64,000 nt of DNA from Sinohyriopsis cumingii (lineage: Eukaryota; Mollusca; Bivalvia; Unionida; Unionidae): positions 126,053,928 through 126,117,927 of the forward strand of contig CM068838.1 in the NCBI GenBank assembly GCA_028554795.2, in the 5' to 3' direction. The notes under the pieces are model-generated. The model did not search any database. It was not told where the DNA came from and saw only the letters and a list, made by a program, of their open reading frames with translations. A program made the translations under genes and the position numbers. Below are positions 22,131 to 35,139 of the stretch, piece after piece. The stretch's first letter is position 1, and every line of letters begins with the position of its first letter.

Positions 22131-25100
22131 CATTGTACTTCTCTCCCTGCATGTTTGCTATCCAGCTGGGCAGGATTCCTTTCTTCCCTTTTTCTTGAGT
22201 TTTTATGCATGCGTGACCTATGCTCTTAAGGTATGGTGATGGTGTTAAGAAGTAATTGTTAAGCCTCCTTGAAGTACATGGTCCTATGTGTATTCACATT
22301 TGTTTATGATGGGCTTTACCTAAGTCACACTTGTGATAGACAGAGGGAGACACTGGACATATTTGTTATTATGCTAAAGTTTGGAACTATACTTTGTGCC
22401 TTAAAGCAATGTTGTTCGGAACGTTTTATCATACAACGTGTTTTCTATAATGTTTAAGAGATCTGATGTTTGTTTTTGCTTGTGGTATTTCCGAAGAGTG
22501 TTTACTCTTAAAGTGCATGAAAATTACATATGTTCTCGTTCATATGATTAGAGATATACATCGAATCACTAATAACATAGCTATATGTTTACCTGAGCAT
22601 CTCTAGAGTCTAAATGAGAACTTTAAGGATCTATACTGAAGTACCGAGATGTACATACACAGCGACGTTAGCGATATAAACTAGTTGGTTGTCCCAATGG
22701 CTAACGTGAATTGTTTGTATTCAGGCCTGTAAATGTACTATAAAATCAGATCAACGTTAATGCAAAGATTTCATTTTCTTTAGTTTCATTAAAAAAGTTT
22801 TAATTTTTACAATATACAGCTTTTTAATATGTGGCTATGATGAAAATGCAGGTCCAAAGGCTAATTGGTTTATTTGAATGTTAAAGAGATTAAGTTGTTT
22901 TGTATATAGCAATTTACTCCATGACCTCTTCGTGCTCATGATTTGGTATTTGAATTTGTAAAGTGCGTGACTCGTTCAGTAATAAAATCCTGCATTGACG
23001 CAAGCACTCGCAGATACATTTTTTTAAAGCAATTATTATACAGATCCATGTCTAAATAACTATAAATACCCTAGAGTAGAGATAATTAATTCGTATATTT
23101 ATATTTCTTCAAGCAGATACATCAAGACGAAAACAGGGTGATCAACTATTTGGAAGAGAAAACGTGGACACAACTGTGTAAGTATAATAAGATAATCATA
23201 TTTTCTGAACTTTATTTGAGTTATGTTGTCTTTATTATAAGCAACATGTGATAATATCAATACAAAACACACAATTCTCTTTCGTGAAAAGAAAAAAGGA
23301 GTCAAAAGACGTCTGATATAATTGTATCACATTCTGTTCTTTACGAGTTAGCCAGTTTGTGCTGGGTTTTGAAACCGTCTTTGAAAAGGCATGCCTTATG
23401 TGAAAAAGATATTTTGTTTATCGAGTAAAGTGAACTGTAAGCCAGTTTCGGGTTTATTGTTATAGACTAAACAATTATAACTTTGTTAATGTCAACATAT
23501 GTCCATTATGTGAATCTATATAAAATTAAGCAAACATAATTTTAACTGGAACAGACGAGGATTTGGTGTAGTCTCTAAATCTAATCCATCAAATTTGTTT
23601 AATTATTTCGTTAGTGAATTTGCAATCACGTTTCGATACGTCATTTTTTAAATTGTTCTAGGAAGCACGCTTTACGTTTGGTGATATCTTTCCTGATCAC
23701 ATATGTACAACCGTGGACATATCTTCTGGATTTGCAAATGACTGGTATATCCGCCTATTTGTCATATTTACCTAGACGGGTCGTGATATCGTTTTGGGCG
23801 ATGTCTATTTGAACTTTAATTTTCTTAAACGCGACAACATATTTGTGCACTGTTCTGGTGTTGTTTTCGGTTGTCTCTGTAGCCCACGCCGTACATTTTG
23901 ATTTTATCAGATGCTTTTAAAATTCTCATTTACATCTCTGTGGTATTTGATGGATTCTTGTATTTGTTTGAGATCCCAGTATCTATTTTATGCATTTCCT
24001 TCCAACCTGTCATTTGCTACTAATGGACAGAATTGTTCCCCTCCTTCCTTGGTTATCACTGTTCTCATATTTTCTTAGCCTGTGTAGAAATATAATACAC
24101 ATTGTATATATTTGGATTTGTGATACTTGTAATATACGTTTTATACTTTTGGACTTGTGACAGGACATTTAGTTCTCAATATTGTAAGAGTTGCGTTTAA
24201 ATTGTCACCTTAAAAGGAAGAGAAAGAAATTGTTTGTTGATTTTGTTAAAGCTTCGATGAGTTCTGTTACATAGTTTAATAACCTTGTTCGTAACGCATT
24301 TTTTGTTCTCTTAAGCGTCTTTGAAACTATGCTAAATGTATTCTCTCCTACATAGCTACATGCAGGTAAGGCAAGACGATAAACAAATAGTTGCAATTCG
24401 GACGAAACCTTTATCAGCTGACAGGCAATTAGTAATTTGGAGCCACTGCCAGGAAACTGAAAGTTTTGTTTTCATACGTTAAGCAATGTTCAACTTACTT
24501 AAGCACACACCACGTTATATGATACCTAAATGTATTGATGCACAAAAGCCATTCTGAAAAACCTGTCATTAATACTCTAGGGTAACAAGTATTTGTATTT
24601 CATTTAGTTTGCCCTGTACACGTTATTTGAAATTGTTGAAATCATTTTTTATGATGTATGGACTATAAATATGTATGCACTTATCTAGTAATTGTACACG
24701 TTAGCATGTGGAAACTACTATTTTTCTTACAGTTTGATGTTTACAAATCTGATACTACCCTCCATCTTTTTGTATGTGTGACAAAACTGATATCATACTC
24801 TGACCGCATTTTGTGTGTTCATTCCATACATGTTCATGTTTCGTATTTTTCAGTAATTGCTGCAACTTCTGGTTCATAATCTTATACGGGAGCTTTTCTA
24901 GACTTTACATCTAAATGTACGATTTCTTATATTGTTTTATTTTCTACTGTCTTCACACTTTGATTTTACTTTTTCTTACACTTACTAATTTTTAAACGTC
25001 AAGTCAGCTTCCCTTGTATCTGACTTTGATCTTACTTTGATCTTACTGTAGTAAGACTCTCCGCAATATTGGTCTGTGTACTAGATCACCATAAAGTGTA

Positions 25101-25960
25101 TTAGCAAAATTCTTGATTTTATACGATAAACTGCATTATTGTTCAACGCCATTAATGAGGTTTTTTTTTGTTTTACAAAATATGCCTTATGGAAATGCTT
25201 TTTGGATTCAGCATGCAAATATAATGAAAGTATTATAAACGTTCATAACTTCGATATTTGAAGCAATACATATTGCTACACTGAACTGGCGAGGGTTATT
25301 GGATCACAAGATGAGAAGTATCATTTTCTTGAGAAGAATGTATTCATTAGACTTTATTCAATACACGAACTTCATTGAAAAGTGGGGACTCTTTATACAG
25401 GGTACATGAAAATACGAATGTGTCTTAAGTTCATGTTCTACCAATTGATATGGTGTAGTTATACTACTAAATAAAAATGTCCAGGTCAATGTATATTCAA
25501 TTAAAGAGAATACTACTGGTAATTATCTGATTATTGATAGAACCATTGTCAATTATCGGCTTAAACGTATCAATATTTCTAGATAAAAGAGCAAATTATA
25601 GTCTTTTTGAGATAGTTATAAGATAAATTGCACTTTAAAAACATTTGTCTTTAATTGGTGTAGGAAATCGCATCATTTTATGTATCCAAATTTATATAAT
25701 TGTAAGTATAGTGTACATATCCCAAATACCAAACAAATCTCTTTTAATCATATTCAAAGAACACAGTTTAGCAGATCTATGGAGGCAACCTAATATAGTT
25801 TAACATAAATCTTTTAACAGATGATCTCTTAATTGGATATGAAAATATACAAATGTTGTAATATTTGTAATTTGGCGAATTACTGAGTGACTTTAAGATT
25901 TAAAATTAATCTACTGAATGGTTAATATAACACACATCGTCTTGATATGGCCGTCTTTAA
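22131..25960. other. Unannotated DNA, 3.8 kb
   Basis: Starts just beyond the clear end of duplication copy A. Many short open frames occur on both strands, but none has domain-like content or convincing splice context. A partial copy of the dispersed repeat (TTTGGACTTGTGACAGGACA) lies near 24140. No RNA gene seen. Confidence 0.4.
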
Positions 25961-25967
25961 TTGGTAT

Positions 25968-26105
<138 letters not shown>

Positions 26106-26326
26106 AAGAACACCGAAACATAAAATGTGCCACCAGTTTCGCTTTATTGCTTCATGAGACTGAATTCTAACTGAATTCATTACCATCGTTGACGTCTTTA
26201 AATACATTCTGTTTCTAAGTGATCAATGATATAAAGAACATGATATAAACAAGATGACGTCAGATCTTACATTGTTAAAATATGTAGTTGTTTTAATCTT
26301 TAAGGAATTGTTGACATGGAATAATA

Positions 26327-26476
26327 GAATCTATGTTGTGGTTTGCACCGAGACAAGGATATCCAAGTCTAGTGGTTATATTATTTGTCTCTCCTCCATT
26401 CTTGCTGAGAAGGAGAAATATAATGTAACCCTGCGACTGGGATTTGCTTGTCTCGGTGCATAACCCAACGTAGAAT
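26327..26476. mobile_element. Foldback (inverted-repeat) element or MITE
   Basis: Two arms of about 67-69 bases (26327-26395 and 26410-26476) are inverted copies with roughly 75-80 percent pairing, separated by a 14-base loop. The best-paired core is GCACCGAGACAAG in each arm. The two strands therefore encode near-identical short peptides (CTETR.. and CTETS..), which is how the palindrome shows itself. No obvious target duplication was seen. It could be a small non-autonomous DNA transposon or a hairpin-forming non-coding unit. Confidence 0.75.
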
Positions 26477-28342
26477 TTCTTCTCACCCAATAAGTTTCTT
26501 TAAAGTAAAAAAAGTCTCACCTGCGCATAACACATTTCTGGCTGTTACAAAGTTTTCAGTAGTTGTTGAGAGAGTTCGGAATTTTGAGGCCAGTGATGTT
26601 TATAGCCTGAGTGTCTGGAACATTGTTTTCTATTATGTGTGACATATATATTTTCTCACGCTCAATTTTGTAATGCGTTTAGAAACCAAATCTGGCAAGT
26701 TTTTGTTTCATAGCCAATTTGTTTCATTAGTTAAGCTTTCGGACACCAAATGGTGCACGAAAAAACATTTCTCATTTTGCCCTGGTACATGCACGTAAGT
26801 TACGGGGCCAAGGTAAAATGGATGGTCAGGGTTACACATGGATATTTGTTCATAAAACATTTGTAGATAGTTACCGGACATCTTTCTGGAAAGTCAGCCT
26901 TAGCGGACATCCTTGGTTTTCATTTCTTGTCCTTTTTTAATGTCATCCCCTGTCCTTAGTCTTCCTCTGTCTCTCGTTAAGCTCTAAATATTCTAGTTTA
27001 ACTTCGCAATCTTGCTTTATAGATATGTCTCCCCACCTCATATTTCTATGTTCTTCTCCCCGTTACTGTTCCTCAAAGTGCAAAGTATTATTAAATTATA
27101 AAGTGTTCAGGAAACTTGATCGTGTGCTGGGGACAAAAAGCCAGAATTTATACAGTTTGTTCTGTCATCATAATTTACGGCATCACCAGTTCTTGGGTTT
27201 GTTTCCTTTTCCTTTCTTCTACAGATCTTTATGTTTACCTTTTAGGGCATCTCTTGCTTGATAATATTCAGGGCCATAAATCAAACCGCAATTGATCTGT
27301 TTCGCCTATGATGTCGTTTTAAACATCCCATCATACCTATAGTAAATACGAACTAACTATAAAAAGTATTGTACCTCGGGTAACAAATCTCTCTCTCTCT
27401 ATCTCTCTGTTTATTTTATCATTTTTCATTTGTCATCCATGTTGGGGAGGGCCTAAATTGCTTTGTCAATCAAGTTCTTTAATTTATACGGTAATTTACC
27501 TTTTAAAACTATTAAAAATGGCTATGCTCATTACATAATATTTTTTATGGTAATTAGTTATTCCTTCTTGCACTCATTCAAAAATTCATTTATGTTTTTA
27601 CAATTTGAAAGCATATCAATTGCGCAATGCGTCATTTTATTTGCATATAAATTATTAATTAAATTCAAATGAGTATTATCGGTCAATATTTAAGCCCTTT
27701 GTCAATGTTGTCGGCTCGTATTTACTTCCATCATTCTCAGGAATTAAAGGGAAAAATCTTGAGAGATTGCTGTTCGGGGCAGGTCTCCGCACTTCATGTA
27801 TAGGGAGCGTCTCGTTGATTTTCTCAAGACAGTATTTTTGTAGTTTTACATGTACAAATGTCTTGCGTCTGGTATTCATATTTTCATGCTCTAAAAAAAA
27901 TTGTGACAAACTGTTCGTCTACTTCTGCAAATCTGCTCTATTTAGCGTTTCAGTGCTTTTTATTTCCACTCCTGATTTTGTTGCTTACACCGATGAAATA
28001 TAAGTTACGTGAGTTCTTGAGTCACGTGACTAGGAATACGAATGGCTAAATCAAGGTCAAATGTCAGCAACGACGTACCTTCGTCTCGTCTGTCAGCGAT
28101 TAATGGTCGAACGAATGATATAATTGCAATTCCTTAGAAAACAAATCATGTTCCTGTCGAGTTCATGGAGATATATATCGAATGAATGGTCGTTCAAATT
28201 TGCTGGGCCGGCTAGTAAGAGGCTTCCCAATGCCGACACCAAATTCGAATTGTGCGACAGGGAATAGACTATGAACCTACACCCCAACATAAATATCCAA
28301 ATATAAAAAATGGGGTGACAAGGATCAGAGAAAACTGTGACT

Positions 28343-28345
<3 letters not shown>
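26477..28345. other. Unannotated DNA, 1.9 kb
   Basis: Contains a short (TC)n run near 27395 and T-rich open frames (for example plus 27463-27672) without recognisable features. Confidence 0.4.

Positions 28346-28399
<54 letters not shown>
28346..28399. repeat. (TA)n microsatellite
   Basis: About 27 TA units. Confidence 0.97.
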
Positions 28400-28403
<4 letters not shown>

Positions 28404-28848
28404 AATTTTGGATATACCGTATGAAGACGGCGAGTCAAATAGGTTTCCCTTTAACATTCGTTTCACCTAAGAATCAGCTATATCAAAGTATGCAAAATGT
28501 CTTTGAAATGTACGCCAGCATGAGATGAAAAAGGTTGATCGATATTATTTTTGTATGTCTCAGGTATGATGGTTATGAGTTTGGATATTTGTTGACTGGT
28601 TTGTCTAAAATATCGGATGTCATATTTTTTGCATGTGATGAAATAAATAACATTTTTATGTTGCACAATTAGTATGAGAATATATTTGAAATGTTTTTTT
28701 CGTATTATTACTACTGAAAGAAGTAATTCTAATGAAAGAACAATGCGAACATGTGTCTTTTGCGTTTAGTTGATGATCCCTTGTTACATGATGTTTTATC
28801 TAATTTAGAATTAATTAGGAACTCTGTAAGAATGTATGTCCTGTTATA
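28400..28848. other. Unannotated AT-rich DNA
   Basis: Between two microsatellites. It holds only short open frames on both strands, with no protein-like features and no repeat I recognise. Confidence 0.4.
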
Positions 28849-28890
28849 TAAATAAATAAATAAATAAATATATATATATATACACACACA
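28849..28890. repeat. (TAAA)n(TA)n(CA)n compound microsatellite
   Basis: Five TAAA-type units, then TA units, then CA units. Confidence 0.95.
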
Positions 28891-31580
28891 CTTGTATTCG
28901 TCTTCCTTACACTTGATATTATCTTTAAGACAGTTTGCAAACGCATTGATCTCTTTCAATATATTGTTATATTTGTTTAATCATTATAACATGTGTAGGA
29001 CATCACGAAGTTGCCTTTTTGTTCTTTTGGAAATGAAATGGTAGGCAAATTCAATCTTAAATATTTATCAGTTTCCAACAGCGAATTGTACTGACTTTAA
29101 TAGGCGTATGTTCGAGAATATGCGATCTTAACTGATCACATCTGTAATGCTTTAGCGAAATATACGCTTTCTGAACGCAGATAGAATAGTGTTTCTGTTA
29201 TCCGGTTCTAGCGCTACGTACGCATAACCAAAACAACAAGAAAATACATTTTGTAATAAAATAACTTCACTGGCCCGAGTACTTTCTTCAGGCATTGTCA
29301 AGTTTATATAAAACAAATATAAGATTAAAATGAATATATCTGCTTGTGAGCATATGTATAGCATACAATTTGTACTCAAAGGCTCGCGTCCACATTTACC
29401 GAGGCTGATATAATTATGCACAGTTTTTGTACGGTAAGATATCTTTAACAATGTGTTTGCTGAATTGTTTCTATTTGGTTTGAGTACTCATACTCCAATA
29501 TTTTTGAACAGAAACATAATATTGGTATCACCATAACATCAGATATTTTAAAGAAATATCTGACTTTTAATTTTCCAAATATTTGTTGATACTTAAAATT
29601 CAAGATACTGCTTTCAACAATTGTGACGCCAACATATTTGTCTATCTCATGCATGACGTGAAAAGGAACCCTACCTATTCTATGGAATAAGACAGTTTCA
29701 ATCTGTTTTTTTCTGTAATATCAAAACTAATAATTTCCTTTAAAATCACAATCTTGAAGGACAATTATGTTTTTGTGTTCTTGCTAGATCAATATCATTA
29801 ATGTCTCGATATAAATTGTATCTGTGGTACTAAAGGTAAAGTGTTAACACTATTAGCCACATCATCTGCACTTTATACTGCAAATATCTCTGGTATATTC
29901 TCTAAGATAAAAGTAGCACTATTACAATTAGTTCGTAAATTTTTAAAAATAAATCATCAAAAAAGAAACGAAAATGGAAGTGGGTGTAGAACATATAATT
30001 GTCTTGTTTGCACATTGCCAATAAAGTAATTGTTTAGTCCATTTGGTGTTTAAATATAGTTATTTAAAAAAGAAAACACACTTTTAAAACCATTTGAAAA
30101 ATTAATAAACAGCAAAATCTACAACCATATTAACAAATATACCTCTAACAGTTACACGCAAACTGAATATATTATCACAAGTACTGTAGTTTTTATGAAG
30201 ACAGCGGGCGACTCATTTTTCATATTGCTTTCAGCCCGTCTATTCAATGGTGTATTCAAAATAGTTGATAATATTTGCATAGTTCATATATTAGGTAGAT
30301 TCCCTTGTAATTGCCCGGATCGTTCATAGTCAAATTAAGTGCATAATGTAGTACAGTGTAGTACTGAAATACAATGCTGTGATGTTATTGTAATGATTTT
30401 ATCTGGTCCATAGAGTCCTTCTCTTAAAACTATTTTTTTAATGGTGTGTTGTTATGTTTAATATGGTCTGAATAGTACAAACATACTATATGTAAGTTAC
30501 TCTATTTTGTAAGTTGTACCTAAAGCGCATGTCACATTTGACCCAATAGCCTGATGCAGACTAACTCTTCCTTCATCTTTTATTATGTTGCTGTCTTGTA
30601 CAGGAAATAAGTGCGTCCCTTTTTTCATCTGGTATTAGTAGAAACTTAGAATGTTCTGTGTTGTAACGTATCGGCCATCTTTATAACTCCGACTATTTAT
30701 CAAGCATTTATGTCCATATATTTTAATATATTGTAAGACCATTAATAAGACTTAAATACTTCCAATCTGCATAACTTCAATTATGATTAGGAATTATGTC
30801 AAATTTATTAAGATTCTCTTTTATTTATATGATATAGTATGTTCGTAGGATGAAAGAAGTGACCATCAGGGGCAAAGTGTTGCGCCTTCAGGCTATACTT
30901 TCGAATTTTAGAAATATACATGAAACATTGAGTTTACAAAGTCAGGTATAAACAGGTCAAATCAAGATCATGAAAATATTATACAACCTTATATTGCTTT
31001 AATGCTGTCCAATTTAACTGATGTTACCACGATTTTATTTCACACTCACTCTACATCACTTAAAGCAATCACCACTATCAAATTCTAATGTATAACTATT
31101 ACAGTATTTCATGGGTTGCATTAAGTTCATCGTTTGCTTTGCAGTACATCTTTATATCTTCTAATCCAGCTACTATTGTGTTGTTAGATGCATACAAAAT
31201 TGTCATTGTGGAAGCATAAGACGCAAGAATTGTTAGTGTTTAAGTCTGAAATCCATGATATATTTATAAAAGGTATACATTATGATTTATTATTCTATAT
31301 TGTTTCGTTAAGAAACGGGTCAAGGAATGTGTCCAGGGATTGTTAATAACAAAGATTAGATGATGGGACTTTTTTGTAAACCAGGAGTTAAGGTCACAAA
31401 TAGGCATTTGAGAGATTTATGAGACTTTTGCGTTAATATCAATCTAATTCATCTAGGGGTTATCAGTTGGTATTTACAATTATGAAAGAAGTACAGGGCA
31501 GTATGCCTGCAACAATTAATGAAGAAAATATCTGGGTCAGAAAGTCAAAAACATTATGAAGAAACAGTTTCAATTTAAAA
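28891..31580. other. Unannotated DNA, 2.7 kb
   Basis: No gene or known repeat recognised. Minus-strand frames at 29152-29451 and 29445-29654 lack protein-like features. Confidence 0.4.
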
Positions 31581-31757
31581 GTTGCCTAAATGCACGATAC
31601 TGTCGTTTGTGTTAATTTAAGTTTCCTAAATACACGATATGTTCGTTTGGTGTTAATTTAACGTTCCTAAATATACAATACGGCCTTCTGGTGTTAATTC
31701 AAGTTTCCTACATACACTGTGTGGCATTTTGGTGTAAATGCAAGTTTTATACAGACC
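31581..31757. repeat. 41-bp minisatellite, about 4.3 copies
   Basis: Units start at 31581, 31621, 31663, 31703 and 31744. Each begins GTTTCCTAAATACACGATA and ends TGGTGTTAATTTAA, with 40-42 bases per unit and substitutions between units. Confidence 0.85.
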
Positions 31758-32163
31758 CAATTGAATCTTTTGGGTTTAGTTTCAGTTTACTAATTAGACA
31801 AAAGAATGTAGTCATCTCCAAGAATGGGATCTAGAAGCGGTATTAGCTGACGGGTTTATTCGATCACTATTTACTGTTTCATATGACAGTTCTCCATAGA
31901 ATATCAATGCAAATTAAACTAAAATGACACAAGCAAGTCGGATGATGAGGTAATATATACATCAAACGGTGATTTAGTGCGAGCAAGCCAGGTGTGATAG
32001 CTCAGATGGAGAATCGTTCATGCGGCTCATATGCGGTATGTGTTAAAAACACTGAACATGAATAGTGATCTTGATCTTTTGTTAAGATTCACAATTCGAC
32101 TTTGTACTAAGGTTGAAGATCAAATTATGCCAATTTCAAAGAATTGGGTCATTCAAACATTAC

Positions 32164-32310
32164 ATGGATTATTTCTTTTTAGTTTCAGTAATATTCATCA
32201 AGGGTTTAGCTTACTCATATGAGCAGAATCGAAGGAATGTTGAAATCCAGCCTACTAGTTCTGTGTTGCCTTTTGTCATGGATTACACCAATAGTGTGTC
32301 AAAGTGGGTA
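32164..32310 (+). CDS. Possible signal-peptide exon upstream of galaxin-like exon
   Basis: ATG at 32164 starts MDYFFLVSVIFIKGLAYSYE, a hydrophobic N-terminus that would make a passable signal peptide, followed by about 30 polar residues. It lies about 580 bases upstream of the galaxin-like exon on the same strand. The exon at 32888 needs a donor leaving one base of a split codon, but no good donor in that phase is visible here. GTAACA at 32308 would leave phase 0. The real first exon may therefore be elsewhere, and this is a hint only. Confidence 0.25.
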
Positions 32311-32887
32311 ACAATGAGTTATTTATTGTGGTTTTGAATATTATTATAAATAGTGCTTTTGAGTTCCAGATCTCCAGTTTAATTGCTAGGCCAAACAATT
32401 TTTATATATGCACAAAATTTAAGCAGCAAAGTCGAATATATATAATTTGATGTTCTGTCTGATTACTTACATTTAAGAAGTCATTTCAAGTTACCGTATG
32501 CTCAATTGGCATTCATGATTATTAGAAACAATTATTTATAATGTCGTTTTTCGATAATAATACTTACTCCCTACGTTTACACTGGTAATCTGAACTAAAG
32601 GATTTATGATTGTAATTGGTCGAACAGATAATTCAACTTGTTAGGTGTCATGTTATGACGTATCCATTTAAAAAGTGAAAGTTCATTTTTCCCAACGAGC
32701 TTTGTGATAAAGCAATAAGAAACACGTTTCCTTTGAAACCTTGTTATTTGGTTAGTATAATATTAGCGAGAAAAAAGTGTATATTTGGATCTAGGTAATT
32801 ATTATGATATGTAATGAGTTGACATAAAAATTGTAATTCATTAATATTGTACAAAACATAATATTTACATAAAATCTATATTTAAAG

Positions 32888-33288
32888 GTGTTTGCGGGCT
32901 TACCCAATACAATCCTACATTTAGTATGTGCTGCAGCGGAGTGGTTCAGCCAAAATCAGGTTTGCGACCTTCTTGCTGTGGAACAAAAGGTTATGACGCA
33001 GCATTCTACATGTGCTGCTCGGGAACTATCCAGCCTCTATCAGGTTTGAAACCTTCTTGCTGCCGAACAAGAGGATATGACGCAGCATTCTACATGTGCT
33101 GCTCGGGAACTATCCAGCCTCTATCAGGATTGAAACCTTCTTGCTGCGGAACAAAAGGATATGACGCAGCATTCTACATGTGCTGCTCTGGAAATATCCA
33201 GCCACTTTCAGGATTGCAACCTTCTTGTTGTGGAACAATAGGATACGATGCGGCTTTCAGAAAGTGCTGCAATGGTATATTGTGCTAA
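32888..33288 (+). CDS. Galaxin-like terminal exon (Cys-Cys repeat protein)
   Basis: The open frame starts after the acceptor-like AG at 32886-32887 (the only AG between the upstream in-frame stop at 32842 and the first Cys), giving a phase-1 exon beginning VCGLTQYNPTFS. Four 28-residue repeats follow (84 bases each, starting 32926, 33010, 33094, 33178), with pattern MCCSG-x2-QP-x-SGL-x-PSCC-x2-x-GYDAAF, then a closing KCCNGILC-stop: 20 Cys in all. Paired Cys with a YD between pairs is the hallmark of galaxins, first known from coral skeleton matrix. In the squid Euprymna galaxin relatives are secreted and antimicrobial in the light organ. A secreted, disulfide-rich protein is inferred, and biomineral, eggshell, mucus or antimicrobial roles cannot be told apart here. 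The ATG at 32926 is internal to a repeat and unlikely to be the true start. The 5' exons are not identified with confidence. Confidence 0.8.
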
Positions 33289-33390
33289 GTGGCACTACCA
33301 ACGTATTTTTGTAATGTTCGTTTTCTTCTGTTAACGAAATGTAATAAAAAACACCATCTTTCAATAAAGCTACTTAACATGGCTAAAGAA
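33289..33390 (+). promoter_or_regulatory. 3' UTR with two poly(A) signals
   Basis: After the stop of the galaxin-like exon, AATAAA occurs at 33343-33348 and 33363-33368. This spacing is what a short 3' UTR of a terminal exon would show and supports the exon being part of a real transcript. Confidence 0.65.
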
Positions 33391-34840
33391 ACATACATCT
33401 TTTTAATTGACACCCATTCCTTTATCTATTTGCACTTTTCATATTAATTTCTTCAAATGTTGCTTGTTCCATCATTGTGACAAGTTTCATGTCGTTTGAG
33501 TTATGATCGCAGAGCAAATGAGTTTAGTCGTTCTTAAGTTTGTACGTTACAAATTGTGTGCCCTAAGACTTTGTACGTTTTAATGTACGAATTAAATCGT
33601 TGTTGTCGTCGAATCTTTATTTATCTCTTTGGGTGAAATGTATCGATGTGCCATTTCGTGCAAGTGCCAATTACTCCTAGGATTCATCTTGTTTTAGAGG
33701 ACGGTCTGTTATGAAGACGTAGAGTATTAAAAATAAATAAAAAGAGGTTATTTCTAAAGGCCATCTTGAAAAGATACAATATATCGCAAAAATATGTTAA
33801 ACATATTAAAATATATAATAAAACAGCAAAGGAAGATGCCGTTTTTGCATCTTTTCTGAAATGCTAATAAAAGAACATTTCAAATCTGTGCGGTCTCTCT
33901 TGCGATATTTTATACTCATTTATCAAATTAATTGTCATATTTTCCAATGGCTTCTATTTAAAGGAATATGTATCAAAAGATTCTTTGTATCTAAATGAAT
34001 TTCTTATGGACCATCAAGAAGATCATTTTGCAATGGTAACCAAATTCTGCTTAAGATGAAATGAAAACAAACAAAAACCAAAAGCAAAGAAGAAAAAGAT
34101 ATACTTTGGTTATTTTTCATATTGATACAAGTCTTCTGTATTTAAAACAAAACACAAAGACATAATCCATTGAGGCAAATCTTAACAGTGATGGTTCAGT
34201 TTCGGGGGAGTTTTTGCAGGCAATAAAGCATAAATAGTGGCACTTTCGATTCGTTTGAGTATCTGTTCTCCGGATATGATGGATTAGGCCACTACTTGTA
34301 TTCTGGGTGCTTAATGTTAGACATTTTCCCCGCATTAACATTGTTGCCACTAAAGGGGGAAAAGGAAAGCTGAACGTTATCTTGGTAGTTTGGGATTCTA
34401 TGGCAAGTTTACTTTCAGGTGTGTATGGGACCTTGCGGGAATATGATACTGAAAAAATCCATAGTTTGTGTTTACAGCGCATAAGAACATGCGAGAATTA
34501 ACATTTTGGACCACTATTGGACATTTTGGGAATTTACCATTATCTGATGATATTTCTTTATCGCATGAAGTCCTACTTCAAGAAGTGAGATAACATTTAA
34601 TGGCGGATGTAATGACATAATGTAGGTTCAATCACAAAGCCCACCCATTTTAGAATATACTACTGCTTTGTGGCTGTGCTGATCCTGGTCTCATTTAAAA
34701 TGTTGTCAGTCATCTCGACGCATTATTCTTTATGTACATTGACTAGAACTAAACATGGTTAGATGAGGCCGCTCAATGATGCACCTTTGTGTAATTATCA
34801 GCATATTTCGAACTCTTCCGTCTGGTATTTTGTAACGTTG
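33391..34840. other. Unannotated DNA
   Basis: A minus-strand frame at 34117-34482 (121 codons) is open but has no recognisable domain, and its mirror frame on the plus strand is also partly open. Nothing else stands out. Confidence 0.4.
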
Positions 34841-35122
34841 TTAGACCTGATCCCCATCATTGCCAGTGAAGAATTCCCGTATTTTTCCTTCTCTGTTATG
34901 AACCATGGTTACATTATGCAATAAAGCATTTGTAGAGAAACGATTGCAGACAATGCAGAATGAATCGAGTGCGACGAGGTTATCATAGAGCCGTTTTCCT
35001 CCGAATGCAATTTTACAACCGAATTTAAAGCGTTGTGGCAGTCGTATTATATTACCCAGAGGATGTAAGCCGCTTTGAAGATTAAAGTAATATAGGTGAA
35101 GGAAGACTATACGGTATGGCAA
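34841..35122 (-). CDS. Unassigned 93-codon open frame
   Basis: The frame is GC-richer than its flanks and fairly protein-like in composition: QSGLHPLGNIIRLPQRF, then FGCKIAFGGKRLYDNL, then two Cys around FCIVCNRF. No family was recognised and no splice sites could be assigned. It could be an exon, a relic fragment or chance. Confidence 0.25.
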   Translation of the reverse strand: MPYRIVFLHLYYFNLQSGLHPLGNIIRLPQRFKFGCKIAFGGKRLYDNLVALDSFCIVCNRFSTNALLHNVTMVHNREGKIREFFTGNDGDQV

Positions 35123-35139
35123 ATTTAAAATGAGATGAT

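Noticed and set aside
26254-26490. Two opposite-strand frames with similar Cys-containing peptides
   Set aside because: The similarity is explained by the inverted repeat at 26327-26476, not by two related genes.
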